Positions 51,426 to 60,657 of a DNA stretch of 64,000 bases are shown piece after piece. The DNA is taken from positions 1,860,001-1,924,000 of the forward strand of contig NZ_CP090446.1 in the NCBI RefSeq assembly GCF_021442025.1, given 5' to 3'. Source of the stretch: Sphingobacterium sp. SRCM116780 (lineage in GTDB: Bacteria > Bacteroidota > Bacteroidia > Sphingobacteriales > Sphingobacteriaceae). The stretch's first letter is position 1, and each line of letters begins with the position of its first letter. The notes under the pieces are model-generated. The model was not told where the DNA came from, ran no database searches, and worked only from the letters and a program-made list of their open reading frames with translations. The position numbers were made by a program, and so were the translations under genes.

Positions 51426-52781
51426 TTAGTATTTGTTTTGTTCTATATCATTAAAGTTGATAATGTATTGTGGAATCGGTAATACATACCTTGGATCATT
51501 GGGAGGTAAGTTGAATACCTGTGAACCTACTGCCCGTTGAAGCGTTTTTGCATAGCGAGGATCTCTATTCAATCTCTTCAAATCTTGCCAACGGAGACAT
51601 CTGGTAAGGAGTTCCTTTCTTCTTTCTGATAAAATTATGTCCAATGCCTCATCTTTTGTACGTGCCTGCATGGGAACAAAAGTTCCTTTCCTAAATCGTT
51701 TTTCCAATATGAGATTAAGTCTTTCCATTGATTTAGAAAAATTGCCTAGTCTAGCATTGCATTCGGCACTGATCAACAATACTTCTGGAGTCGTAGTTCC
51801 TGAAAATAAAGCTGAAAGATAATGTCCTCTAAAAGAAAACTTATTGTCTGGCTCTCTTTTAAAAAATAAAATCTTTCTCAAATCATTCACATCATAACTA
51901 TTATATAATTCTCCATTAATTCGAGCTACAGTCGGATACCCCAAAGCCATCCGGGGATTTACTGGGATATGCATTTCTTTACTTTGGATATTTAACGGTC
52001 GACTTGGGGAACTATTTACGGAGTTATAATCTTCAATAAAATTGTGATTACTGTAGCTCGAATCAGCGGCCATTTTTGCATCAGAATATCTGTCCATAAA
52101 TAGAAATGTGCGTGCCAATAAAGCATAAGCACCGCCTTTTGCTATATGGGTATAAGAAACCTTCTGCACAGGCAATAATGTAGAAGCTGATTGGAGATCA
52201 GCCACAATTCTTTGATATGTCTCTTCCAGAGAAGCCCTGAAAATAGGTTCATCAATATCATCAGAAAGCTTGAGTGGTATACCAAGATTACTTTTTGCTG
52301 TGGACGGATCATAATATTTACAAAATGTCATAGCTAAATTCAGAAATTGCCTGCTACGGTGATAAAGTGCTGTACCCCTAATCCTGTCATATAAAATCTC
52401 GTTAGCATGAGCCCTTGAAATTTTTTGCAAGCTATTAAGAACTACATTGCACACTTGAATTTGTTTGTATGCAATGTCCCATTCATCCATATTAGCTCCC
52501 ATCTGCTCAAATTGTAACACATTCCATGTAGCAAGGCTTCGTTGAAATGAATAAGGAAGTGCATTAAATTGATCTAACGAATATTCTGCTTCATCCGAAG
52601 AAATTTCGGAAGCGCCACGACCATCATAGTCAAAGCCAGTATTTAACAACATATCTAAATCGTTCAATGTTGTAGGTATGATTAGTTTGACATCTTGTTT
52701 TTTTTCCAGCCAATCTTTGGAACAACTCGTTGTGCAAAAACAGATAATACTTAAAAGGAAAATAAAATTTATCTTTTTCAT
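51426..52781 (-). CDS. SusD/RagB-like nutrient-binding outer membrane lipoprotein
   Basis: 451 residues. Lipoprotein signal (SIICFCTTSC, lipobox Cys20) and the SusD pattern: helical TPR-like scaffold with WNVLQFEQMGANMDEWDIAYKQI split across helices, RGTALYHRSRQFLNLA, YARTFLFMDRYSDAKMAAD-type repeat and the C-terminal RKELLTRCLRWQDLKRL with LPIPQ. SusD proteins capture ligand at the outer face and hand it to SusC. It follows SusC by 11 bp. Confidence 0.92.
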   Translation of the reverse strand: MKKINFIFLLSIICFCTTSCSKDWLEKKQDVKLIIPTTLNDLDMLLNTGFDYDGRGASEISSDEAEYSLDQFNALPYSFQRSLATWNVLQFEQMGANMDEWDIAYKQIQVCNVVLNSLQKISRAHANEILYDRIRGTALYHRSRQFLNLAMTFCKYYDPSTAKSNLGIPLKLSDDIDEPIFRASLEETYQRIVADLQSASTLLPVQKVSYTHIAKGGAYALLARTFLFMDRYSDAKMAADSSYSNHNFIEDYNSVNSSPSRPLNIQSKEMHIPVNPRMALGYPTVARINGELYNSYDVNDLRKILFFKREPDNKFSFRGHYLSALFSGTTTPEVLLISAECNARLGNFSKSMERLNLILEKRFRKGTFVPMQARTKDEALDIILSERRKELLTRCLRWQDLKRLNRDPRYAKTLQRAVGSQVFNLPPNDPRYVLPIPQYIINFNDIEQNKY

Positions 52782-52792
52782 AATTGTCTAGT

Positions 52793-55700
52793 TTAAAAGT
52801 TACAATTGAGGCCAATGGTCAAACTTCTGGTTAGTTTGCTTATTGGAAAATCTGGGTCTAAATTGGCTTTATTTGCTTTCCACAGAATTCCCAGATTATT
52901 TGCCAGGGCAAATACTTGCAGGTTTTTCATCTTGAAATTATTTAAAGCTTTTTGACCAAATGTATATGACATCCTCACATCCTGCAATCTAATATGGTCA
53001 CCTTTCGAAACTAAGATTTCTGAACTCTTATAATACTCGTCAGCAAGATTATTTGCAGGGTAAATCAAAGCGGGAACATTTGTCTTAAGTTCATCACCTG
53101 GATGTTGCCATCTTTGGTAATAGTCACCATGAATTCCATAATCGCTGTACAAAGCCGAATACATAATAGAATTATGTCTAAAATAATATCCGAAGCGAAA
53201 GGTAATGTTGAATGAAAGTTCTACGCCGCAGTAATTGAATGTATTGCGAAGTGCACCAAAATAAGGAGGTAAAGCATTTCCATTATATATCAGATTATTT
53301 GCAGGATCAGCTGCTAGGGAGGCTGTAATCTTTGAATACTCAGTTGAAGGTTGTCCATTCAAATATCCTCGCCCTTGGCCAGTTTCTGGATCAAGGCCAG
53401 CCCAGGGATAAGAATAAATGCTAAATAAAGATTTTCCAACAACCGGGGTATAGGTTGTTGGATTTCGGTAAAGACTATTGTCATTTAAAAAATCATTGAT
53501 AGCAACTGTTCGTTGATATTTGGTTACCTTATCTTTTGCGTATGAAAAAATAACATTTGTCAACCAAGAAAAATCTTTGGATTGTATGTTTATCGAATTG
53601 AGTTCTATGTCGATTCCCCTGCCAGTCATATCCGCAAGGTTTCCTCGATATGATGGAAAACCTGTAGTTGGATCTATTACTCCATTTCCGATCAGATCAG
53701 TTCCGTTGCGATTGAAGTATTCAAAACTACCTGCTACTCTATGATCTTTGGAACTAAAATCTACCGCTATATTCCACATAGCATTTTTTTCCCATCTTAA
53801 GTTTTTATTGGGAGGGTTAAGTAAATATGCCGCCGGGAGGTAGTTTGTATAGTTCATACTCACCATTGCTGTGGTATATGCCGTCAGTTTTCGATCTATA
53901 TTTCCACTATATCCATAGGTTGATCTTATGCTTAGATCAGGTAGCCAGTCAATATGATAAAACGATTCTTTACCAATATTCCATTTACCTCCTATCGACC
54001 AAAGAGGAACAGATTTTTGATTTGTCTTAACACCAAACAAATTGGACTGATCGATACGGGCACTAGCCGAAAATACATATCTTAAATCATAGTTATATGC
54101 AGCATTCATGTAGTAAGATCGCATTCTATCTAATGTCTCTGAATAATCACTTAATGGAGGTATTGATACTGTTACACCTTTACCATACTGTTCAAATTGG
54201 GTTAAATAATCGACAATAATATTAGAACCAATACTAGGATCAAAACCGTAGAGTCGATTTGCTATTCCGTTTGTTTTTGTTTCCCTTAGTTCAAAACCTC
54301 CAATTGCATTGACCTGATGTTTGTTCCACTTTTGGTCATAATTCAACTGGAACCGTCCATTAAGTGCCCCAAGTTCGGTGTTTGTTTTATCTAACATGCC
54401 ACCTAAAGGTATATTGCGCGTCATCACCGCATTGGCAAAGGTTGTGTACAAATTGATCTGGTTACGCATATAATAGCTATTTTGGTCATAGTAGTTGCCG
54501 AATTTGCCACTTTCATTTTCGTATTGAAATCTGGCTTCGGCAGATAAAGATGGTACTATAGTGTACTTAATGGCAGCATTCACCCGCATCTCAGATTCCT
54601 TACTTGTATTGTCCTGATATTCTAGTTCATTAAGCGGTATAAAATCCCAATTGAGTAGTCCTTCATTCAGTGCCTTCTGTTTTAATAAGTTGCTGTGATC
54701 TTTAATAATAACTACAGGATTTCCATCATCATCAACAAGTCTAGCATATGGATACATCATCTCCTGCCCCATATTGGAAAGCATGGAAACTACATTGGAG
54801 GTTGATTGTCTATTTTGGGTATAGCTCAACCCTGCGGAGATTTCTAATTTATCAAAGGGACGGAATATCTGATTACTGTTAAGGCTCACACGGCTGAATC
54901 CATTCCCTTTTTCTGCATTTTGGTTTTTATCAAATCCCGCAGAAAAATAATACATGTACTTATTTGTACCGCCACTAAAATTCAGAGCATGTTGTTGTTT
55001 CACACTCAGTTGGTATAAATATGTATTCATATCATTTCTGAGATCATGCCCCCGCAATGCATCTATTTGCGCGTTAGCTTGCTGCTCATTGATAAGCCCA
55101 TCTTTCTGATCGCTGAGAATACTTACAACTGGCGAATAGGGTCTGTTTGCAGCAGTATTACTAATTATAGTGTTATAGAATCCCTTTTCGAACAACATTT
55201 TTTCAATGTCAATGAAATCTGTTGAATTGATTTTCGTCAGATACTTCAGATCAGGTTTTTGACCAATCGTTAGATTAGACGTTAATCCAATATTCATGGT
55301 CTGATCTGATCGTCCTTTTTTAGTCTTAATGACGATCACTCCATTGCCAGCTCTTGCGCCCCATATTGAAGCGGCCGCCGCATCTTTTAATATATCAATA
55401 TCCTCAATATCGTTCGGATTGATATTATTGATATCACCCTCATAAGGAAAGTTATCAACAACAATTAAAGGTTGATCATTACCAAATATCGTGGCCTGAC
55501 CCCTGATCGTAAGTTTAGGACTTCCCGAACGCTCATCAAATAATATAGATGGCGCTATCCCTTTCAGTCTACTGATAACATCGGTTGAAACTTGTCTGTT
55601 AAAGGTCTCGTTATCCACTTTGGAAAAAGACCCCGTTGCTCTTTCTTTTGGAATGGATTGATAACCACTAGCGACAACAGATACCTCATTTATTAGATTG

Positions 55701-56323
55701 CTATTAGTGATAAGCCGAATGCGATCGATAGATTTCGCTGATACAGTAAGGGGTGAATAGCCTAGAAATGTGATTTGTAGCTCAGACTCCAAATATTCGT
55801 ACGGCAATTCAAAATTGCCGTCTACATCCGAATTGGTAACAAAATTACCTCCTTGGACATGGATCGTTGCCCCTGCCATCGGATTACCTTTTTCGTCTAT
55901 GATGTTACCCTTGAGGCCTTCTTTTTTTTGGGCGGATGGTATCTGTTTTTTATCGGAATTATTTTTTTCTTTGAGAATTATTATGCCGTTGCTGATCTCA
56001 AAGGTTATCGGTTGCTCCGCTAAGATCATATGCATCGCTTTCTCAATCGTAAGATTCCTACCCGAGGTTGTGATCAGTCCGGCCTTTTTTAATAAATCAT
56101 TATTGTAGACAAAATCCAATTTAGACTGCTTGTGTACTTCGTTCAGCGCAGTGGATAGTGATGCTTTCCTAAGTGAAAGATTGATGGTCTGCGCATGTAA
56201 ACTAGTCGTAATTGTAACCAGTGCAGCACATACAATGATCTTGGGCATAGTTCGCCTGGGTGAGAAAAGCATACATAATAATGGAAATATGCTTTCCCAT
56301 TTGGAAACGTCATGATATTTCAT
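52793..56323 (-). CDS. SusC/RagA TonB-dependent receptor with STN domain
   Basis: 1176 residues. Signal peptide ends near LHAQT (about 45), then an STN (secretin/TonB N-terminal) domain (about 46-100), a carboxypeptidase-like regulatory domain (about 133-205, NIIDEKGNPMAGATI), a plug (about 215-340, with the TonB-box-like QVSTDVISRLKGIAPSI region and NDIEDIDILKDAAAASIWGAR) and a 22-strand barrel to a terminal Phe. An STN domain marks receptors that signal to the FecR/ECF-sigma pair encoded just upstream. Substrate not predictable; no CAZyme is nearby, so peptide or other ligands are possible. Confidence 0.93.
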   Translation of the reverse strand: MKYHDVSKWESIFPLLCMLFSPRRTMPKIIVCAALVTITTSLHAQTINLSLRKASLSTALNEVHKQSKLDFVYNNDLLKKAGLITTSGRNLTIEKAMHMILAEQPITFEISNGIIILKEKNNSDKKQIPSAQKKEGLKGNIIDEKGNPMAGATIHVQGGNFVTNSDVDGNFELPYEYLESELQITFLGYSPLTVSAKSIDRIRLITNSNLINEVSVVASGYQSIPKERATGSFSKVDNETFNRQVSTDVISRLKGIAPSILFDERSGSPKLTIRGQATIFGNDQPLIVVDNFPYEGDINNINPNDIEDIDILKDAAAASIWGARAGNGVIVIKTKKGRSDQTMNIGLTSNLTIGQKPDLKYLTKINSTDFIDIEKMLFEKGFYNTIISNTAANRPYSPVVSILSDQKDGLINEQQANAQIDALRGHDLRNDMNTYLYQLSVKQQHALNFSGGTNKYMYYFSAGFDKNQNAEKGNGFSRVSLNSNQIFRPFDKLEISAGLSYTQNRQSTSNVVSMLSNMGQEMMYPYARLVDDDGNPVVIIKDHSNLLKQKALNEGLLNWDFIPLNELEYQDNTSKESEMRVNAAIKYTIVPSLSAEARFQYENESGKFGNYYDQNSYYMRNQINLYTTFANAVMTRNIPLGGMLDKTNTELGALNGRFQLNYDQKWNKHQVNAIGGFELRETKTNGIANRLYGFDPSIGSNIIVDYLTQFEQYGKGVTVSIPPLSDYSETLDRMRSYYMNAAYNYDLRYVFSASARIDQSNLFGVKTNQKSVPLWSIGGKWNIGKESFYHIDWLPDLSIRSTYGYSGNIDRKLTAYTTAMVSMNYTNYLPAAYLLNPPNKNLRWEKNAMWNIAVDFSSKDHRVAGSFEYFNRNGTDLIGNGVIDPTTGFPSYRGNLADMTGRGIDIELNSINIQSKDFSWLTNVIFSYAKDKVTKYQRTVAINDFLNDNSLYRNPTTYTPVVGKSLFSIYSYPWAGLDPETGQGRGYLNGQPSTEYSKITASLAADPANNLIYNGNALPPYFGALRNTFNYCGVELSFNITFRFGYYFRHNSIMYSALYSDYGIHGDYYQRWQHPGDELKTNVPALIYPANNLADEYYKSSEILVSKGDHIRLQDVRMSYTFGQKALNNFKMKNLQVFALANNLGILWKANKANLDPDFPISKLTRSLTIGLNCNF

Positions 56324-56443
56324 ACATTTGTGAGTAGTAGGGTTAATATATAGTTGCTAAAAATTAGAATGTTCACCCGATTGCCGGAGTGCTCGAACAC
56401 TCCGGTTTTTGATCAGGCCACACTAGGATGTGAAACAGTTTAT

Positions 56444-57616
56444 TTACTCGTTGATCTCTAGCCTCCTTCCTTTGTTTAGTTGAAACTTTAGACTGCTTAT
56501 CTTTTCCAGTGAATATAGGACTGTGGATAGTTTCTTATCTCTACTGATTGTTGCATATACGACTATATCTTTGGGAATGTGGCTGTAATCTACATGTATA
56601 TCATACCAGCGTTCGAGCTGTCGTAGCACCTCCTGTAAATTAGCTCCATTAAACTGAAATTCGTTCTTAGTCCACGCAGTAAAAGGCTCGGTATCAACTG
56701 ACTTGATATCAAAACCATCATTTACCAGATTTGCCTGCTCTCCTGGTTTTAGTTTCACAAATTCCTTACTTTGTAAACTGCTCAGCTCAACACTTCCACT
56801 AACTAAAGTGGTCAGCAAACTGGCTTCATTGTCATATGAATTGATATTGAATTTTGTTCCTAGAACCTTCACTTGCTGACCATTGGAAGCTACAATGAAA
56901 GGTTTTGTCCTGTCATGAGCAACCTCAAAGTAACCCTCTCCCTTCAATTCCACATATCTTTTGGCTGATGAAAACTTGGTAGGATACTTTAATGAAGACT
57001 CGGCATTGAGCCAAACTTTAGTACCATCCGGTAAGGTTACTTTGTACTGTCCCTGGCGTGGTGTTGTAAGCGTAGCATACTGTACTTTATTGGTAGAAAT
57101 TGAAGTGCCGTCCAAATATGAGGTTCCTTGGTCGTCTACTTTTATGGTTTTCTTATCTCCGATCAGCTCAATGACTTTACCGTCTTCAAAAGTCAGCGCG
57201 GCCTTATCAGTACCCGGTAAGATATCTTCGGATAAGTTACCTATAACGACTTCGCTGTCTATGATTTTATTTGATTGGTAGTATCTGTAAATCCATACAG
57301 AAATGGAAATAATGAAAAGCACTGCAGCTGCAGAAACTAAATGTAACCAGATCCGGGATGGCTTGGGATCTTCAACAAGTTTATTGAATTTTTCCAGTTG
57401 CTGTTCGGTAGTGGAATTTGATTCTTCAAATTCCAGCAGATCAAAAGCCAGAAGATAGTCATCTGTTAAATATTGAAAAGTCGCCCTGTTTGAATCACTT
57501 TCCGCAATCCATTCTTCGACAGCTTCTTTTTCTGCTATCGAAAGTTCCAATCCTCTTATATACTTTTTAAGTAGCGGAACTATCTCCAATCCTTTGAACA
57601 TTGCATCTTCTTCCAT
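56444..57616 (-). CDS. FecR family anti-sigma factor
   Basis: 390 residues. Cytoplasmic N-terminal sigma-binding part (1-88), single membrane segment (90-111), periplasmic FecR domain (about 170-275, GQYKVTLPDGTKVWLNAES and RYVELKGEGYFEVAHD) and a C-terminal STN-interacting part (ANLQEVLRQLERWYDI). It transmits the SusC signal to the sigma factor. Start could be M1 or M6; both precede the same frame. The gene lies 120 bp upstream of SusC and 59 bp after the sigma gene. Confidence 0.92.
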   Translation of the reverse strand: MEEDAMFKGLEIVPLLKKYIRGLELSIAEKEAVEEWIAESDSNRATFQYLTDDYLLAFDLLEFEESNSTTEQQLEKFNKLVEDPKPSRIWLHLVSAAAVLFIISISVWIYRYYQSNKIIDSEVVIGNLSEDILPGTDKAALTFEDGKVIELIGDKKTIKVDDQGTSYLDGTSISTNKVQYATLTTPRQGQYKVTLPDGTKVWLNAESSLKYPTKFSSAKRYVELKGEGYFEVAHDRTKPFIVASNGQQVKVLGTKFNINSYDNEASLLTTLVSGSVELSSLQSKEFVKLKPGEQANLVNDGFDIKSVDTEPFTAWTKNEFQFNGANLQEVLRQLERWYDIHVDYSHIPKDIVVYATISRDKKLSTVLYSLEKISSLKFQLNKGRRLEINE

Positions 57617-57675
57617 TTTCCTTTTATTATAGAAACCGGAAAAGGTTATGATTTGTCCAAAAAAAAATTAAAAAA

Positions 57676-58260
57676 TTACAAATAGTATAAAAGAAATACC
57701 ATACCGCTGCTGGAGAGGGATTTTTTCAATAAAAAAACCGCTCTTGATTTCTGGCTATTGACCGTACTGACAGTGATATCAAGCTCTTCTGCGATCTCTT
57801 TAGCGGTCTTTCCTTCCATTAATTTCTGCATTACGTTTCTGCACTGTTCTGGTAAAAGCTCTATGGCATAACGCAATTCCCGAAGCACCTCAGTTTGTAC
57901 AATGCGGCTTAATATATTCTCATCGTCAAACTCTTCAAAATCTTGCGTATACTTATTAAGTCTTTTTAATCTAACTTTCTCTTTTTCTATAACGTTCAGA
58001 CACGCATTCTTTGTTGATAAGTATAGAAATGCTTTTAGACCGGCAAAAGAAACAAATGATTCTCTTCGCTCGAATACTTTAAAGAATGTATCGAGTACCA
58101 CTTCCTGCGAATTTGCAGAGTCACAATTAATAAGAAGTCTATTGGCAAAGAAAAGCAAGGCTGGATGATATATTCGAAAAATTTTATCCAATGCCCTCCT
58201 GTCACCGCTTTGAAATTTAATTAGCAGTGCCTCTTCTTCGATCACATATCTGGATGTCAT
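57676..58260 (-). CDS. ECF RNA polymerase sigma factor (FecI-like)
   Basis: 194 residues. Sigma-70 region 2 (about 20-90: RALDKIFRIYHPALLFFANRL, FAGLKAFLYLSTKN) and region 4 (about 130-185: LPEQCRNVMQKLMEGKTAKEI, VSTVNSQKSRAVFLLKKSL). It is released by the FecR protein and is expected to transcribe the SusC operon. Order sigma, FecR, SusC, SusD, TlpA on one strand is the standard cell-surface-signalling layout. Confidence 0.92.
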   Translation of the reverse strand: MTSRYVIEEEALLIKFQSGDRRALDKIFRIYHPALLFFANRLLINCDSANSQEVVLDTFFKVFERRESFVSFAGLKAFLYLSTKNACLNVIEKEKVRLKRLNKYTQDFEEFDDENILSRIVQTEVLRELRYAIELLPEQCRNVMQKLMEGKTAKEIAEELDITVSTVNSQKSRAVFLLKKSLSSSGMVFLLYYL

Positions 58261-58394
58261 AATAAGGCAATTGACAGATACATAAAGTTAAGAAATTTTA
58301 AATTCTTTAAAGAATTTTTTTGTGAAAGCAAATCTTCAAATCGTATTTCTTGTTTTAAGCTCCCTTAACTAAGGTCAACATGGCAGAAATATCC

Positions 58395-58781
58395 CTATTT
58401 TTTTATGAGCTCATTAATGAGCTTGCCCTGCATGTCAATTAATTTGGAAATTTCCTGCTGATTATTGACTAACGTTTGCAAAAGCTCCGGGGAATTCATG
58501 TTAATATTTGAAATTGTTGAATTGGTAGGATTTAAAATAGTTGCATTACTAATCGTGTTATGTGAAAAAACAGAACGGTTCTCGTCTAGTAATTCCTCCA
58601 TATCAATGTTATAAAAATCGCAAATTTTTGCCAGATTTTCATTGGTAGGCCGACTTGATTCTGCTTCCCATTTATGGTATGCTGGCTGTGAAACTTTTAA
58701 ATGAGCTGCAACTTCCTCCTGCGAGTAACCTCTCTGCTTACGTAATCTTGCTAGTTTAGTTCCAATTGTAGACATTTCCAA
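58395..58781 (-). CDS. XRE-family HTH regulator, 128 aa
   Basis: N-terminal helix-turn-helix (about 5-65: IGTKLARLRKQRGYSQEEVA, VSQPAYHKWEAESSRPT) and a Ser/Asn-rich linker with a C-terminal amphipathic helix (LQTLVNNQQEISKLIDMQGKL) that may oligomerise. The start may be M1 or M3. It lies upstream of the sigma gene on the same strand and divergent from the T9SS protein gene; it may control either. Confidence 0.8.
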   Translation of the reverse strand: MEMSTIGTKLARLRKQRGYSQEEVAAHLKVSQPAYHKWEAESSRPTNENLAKICDFYNIDMEELLDENRSVFSHNTISNATILNPTNSTISNINMNSPELLQTLVNNQQEISKLIDMQGKLINELIKK

Positions 58782-59096
58782 ATTTTCATGCTAAGATATT
58801 AAAAATAAATTTATAACTGCAGTTATTAAATTTATAACTAAAATCACTAAATATTGAAATATTATATTTTAAATTGGCTAAAAAATAAAATATAATTCTG
58901 TTTATAAGTGTAAACCTATTTTTGAACATCGGCCTATTTATCGGATATACATCAATATAATAATGGGGTAATTTCTTCAATTTATATTCACTTTAAAATG
59001 AGTTATAGTATTTCAACGGAATAAAATATGGGGAAAACCCCCATACTGTAATATAAAAAAGCATCATAAATTTAACAACGCAAAAACCCAAAGCCT

Positions 59097-60644
59097 ATGA
59101 AACAAAATTATTTTGGCGCACTTCTTAGTTTGTGCCCTATACTTATTATTTCTGCCCAGGAAGTACTCTGGCAGAAAGATATTAAATCCAGTACTCAGGA
59201 TTTTTTAAGTCAAATAACCACAACTGTGGATCAACAGTATCTAATTACTGGCAGTTCCATTCAGTCTTCAAAGTCACAGACAACTGAAAAAAAACAAAAC
59301 AATGGTTACGATTTTCATTTAGTAAAACTTAACCAGCAAGGGGAACAAGTCTGGGAAAAATACTTATCAGGTCAGAATCATGATTACTTATCCTCCTCTA
59401 TAGCGACCCAAGAGGGCGGTTTTTTGATCTCAGGAACTTCATATTCAAACCAGGGGCTTGATAAAAAAGAAGATTCCAAAGGTGGTTCTGACATCTGGAT
59501 GATCCGGATCAATGAATTTGGTGATGAAATGTGGCAGAAAACCCTTGGGGGCAGCTCCGATGAAGAAGCTCGGGCGGTTGTTCAGACGACAGATCTTGGA
59601 TTCTTTATTACCGGAAATGTCCAAAATTCGACCAAAGGTTATGGTTCAAAAGACGCTTTGATTATAAAATTGGATAAAGATGGAAAAGAATTATCACAAC
59701 TTATTTTGGGCGGAAAAGGTCTTGATGAAGTTGAAAAGATGATTCCAACTAAAGACGGAGGTGTTTTGGTAGGGATATACTCGAGAAGTACTATTGGAGG
59801 TTCAAAGAAAACTGAAAATTTTGGCGAGGGTGATTACTGGATCATCAAACTCAACAAAGAAGGAAAAGTAGAATGGGAAAAAAATTATGGCGGAAAAGGT
59901 GATGATCATTTAAGAACCTTAGCACTAACCTCAAACGGTTACATTATCGGTGGTGAATCCAGATCCGAAAGATCAGGCAATAAAACCGTGGGCATTGAAG
60001 AAGGCACCGATTTGTGGCTAATTTCACTGAATGAAAGAGGCGAAGAGATCTGGCAGAAATCTTTCAATTTCAAAAATCGAGATGTGCTAATGGGAATGAG
60101 TGTCCTGCATTCAGCCGATGATAAATCTTCAAAAGGAATTTTGCTCGGTGGATACACTCAGGCGGAAGGCAGAGTAGAAAGTGATGACGAAACATTTTGG
60201 ATGCTATATATTGACCAGCAAGGGAATGAGATATGGAGAAAGTATGTGAAAGGAGAATCCAGAAAACGAGAAGAGAGACTTTCGGATATTAAATTAAACA
60301 GGGATGGCTCAATCATTCTTGTTGGAACTAGCGCCGAAGAACTTGGAAAAGAGAACTGGAAGATCATAAAGCTTGGGGATAGCCAGATCGACCAGTTGAT
60401 TGTAAAACAAGACATCAAGATTTACCCAAATCCTGTAACCGATTATGCCTATGTAGAAACAGGATTCGAATTCAAAGAAGCAGACATCACTTTGTATGAT
60501 ATGGGTGGTAGACAGCTGCAGAACTTTAAAACCAAGAATAAGGTGACGAAGATCAATACCCAGAATTTGATTCAGGGAGTTTACCTGATTGCGATTAAAA
60601 CCGACACTAATGAAACGGCAAATGTCAAATTGATCAAGAAATAA
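59097..60644 (+). CDS. Secreted repeat protein with T9SS type A sorting domain
   Basis: 515 residues: signal peptide (1-20, ending ISAQE), six or seven delta-60-like repeats of about 55-60 residues (DIWMIRINEFGDEMWQKTLGG, DYWIIKLNKEGKVEWEKNYGG, ETFWMLYIDQQGNEIWRKY), predicted beta propeller, and a C-terminal T9SS type A signal (about 437-515; IYPNPVTDYAYVET ... GVYLIAIKTD). T9SS passes it across the outer membrane. It is 13 bp upstream of an RHS pair, so probably one operon. Confidence 0.85.
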   Translation: MKQNYFGALLSLCPILIISAQEVLWQKDIKSSTQDFLSQITTTVDQQYLITGSSIQSSKSQTTEKKQNNGYDFHLVKLNQQGEQVWEKYLSGQNHDYLSSSIATQEGGFLISGTSYSNQGLDKKEDSKGGSDIWMIRINEFGDEMWQKTLGGSSDEEARAVVQTTDLGFFITGNVQNSTKGYGSKDALIIKLDKDGKELSQLILGGKGLDEVEKMIPTKDGGVLVGIYSRSTIGGSKKTENFGEGDYWIIKLNKEGKVEWEKNYGGKGDDHLRTLALTSNGYIIGGESRSERSGNKTVGIEEGTDLWLISLNERGEEIWQKSFNFKNRDVLMGMSVLHSADDKSSKGILLGGYTQAEGRVESDDETFWMLYIDQQGNEIWRKYVKGESRKREERLSDIKLNRDGSIILVGTSAEELGKENWKIIKLGDSQIDQLIVKQDIKIYPNPVTDYAYVETGFEFKEADITLYDMGGRQLQNFKTKNKVTKINTQNLIQGVYLIAIKTDTNETANVKLIKK

Positions 60645-60657
60645 ACGATTGAAAACA

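Noticed and set aside
58786..58980. 64-residue minus-strand ORF upstream of the XRE gene
   Set aside because: Composed of AT-rich intergenic sequence (Asn/Lys/Phe/Tyr/Ile); no support.
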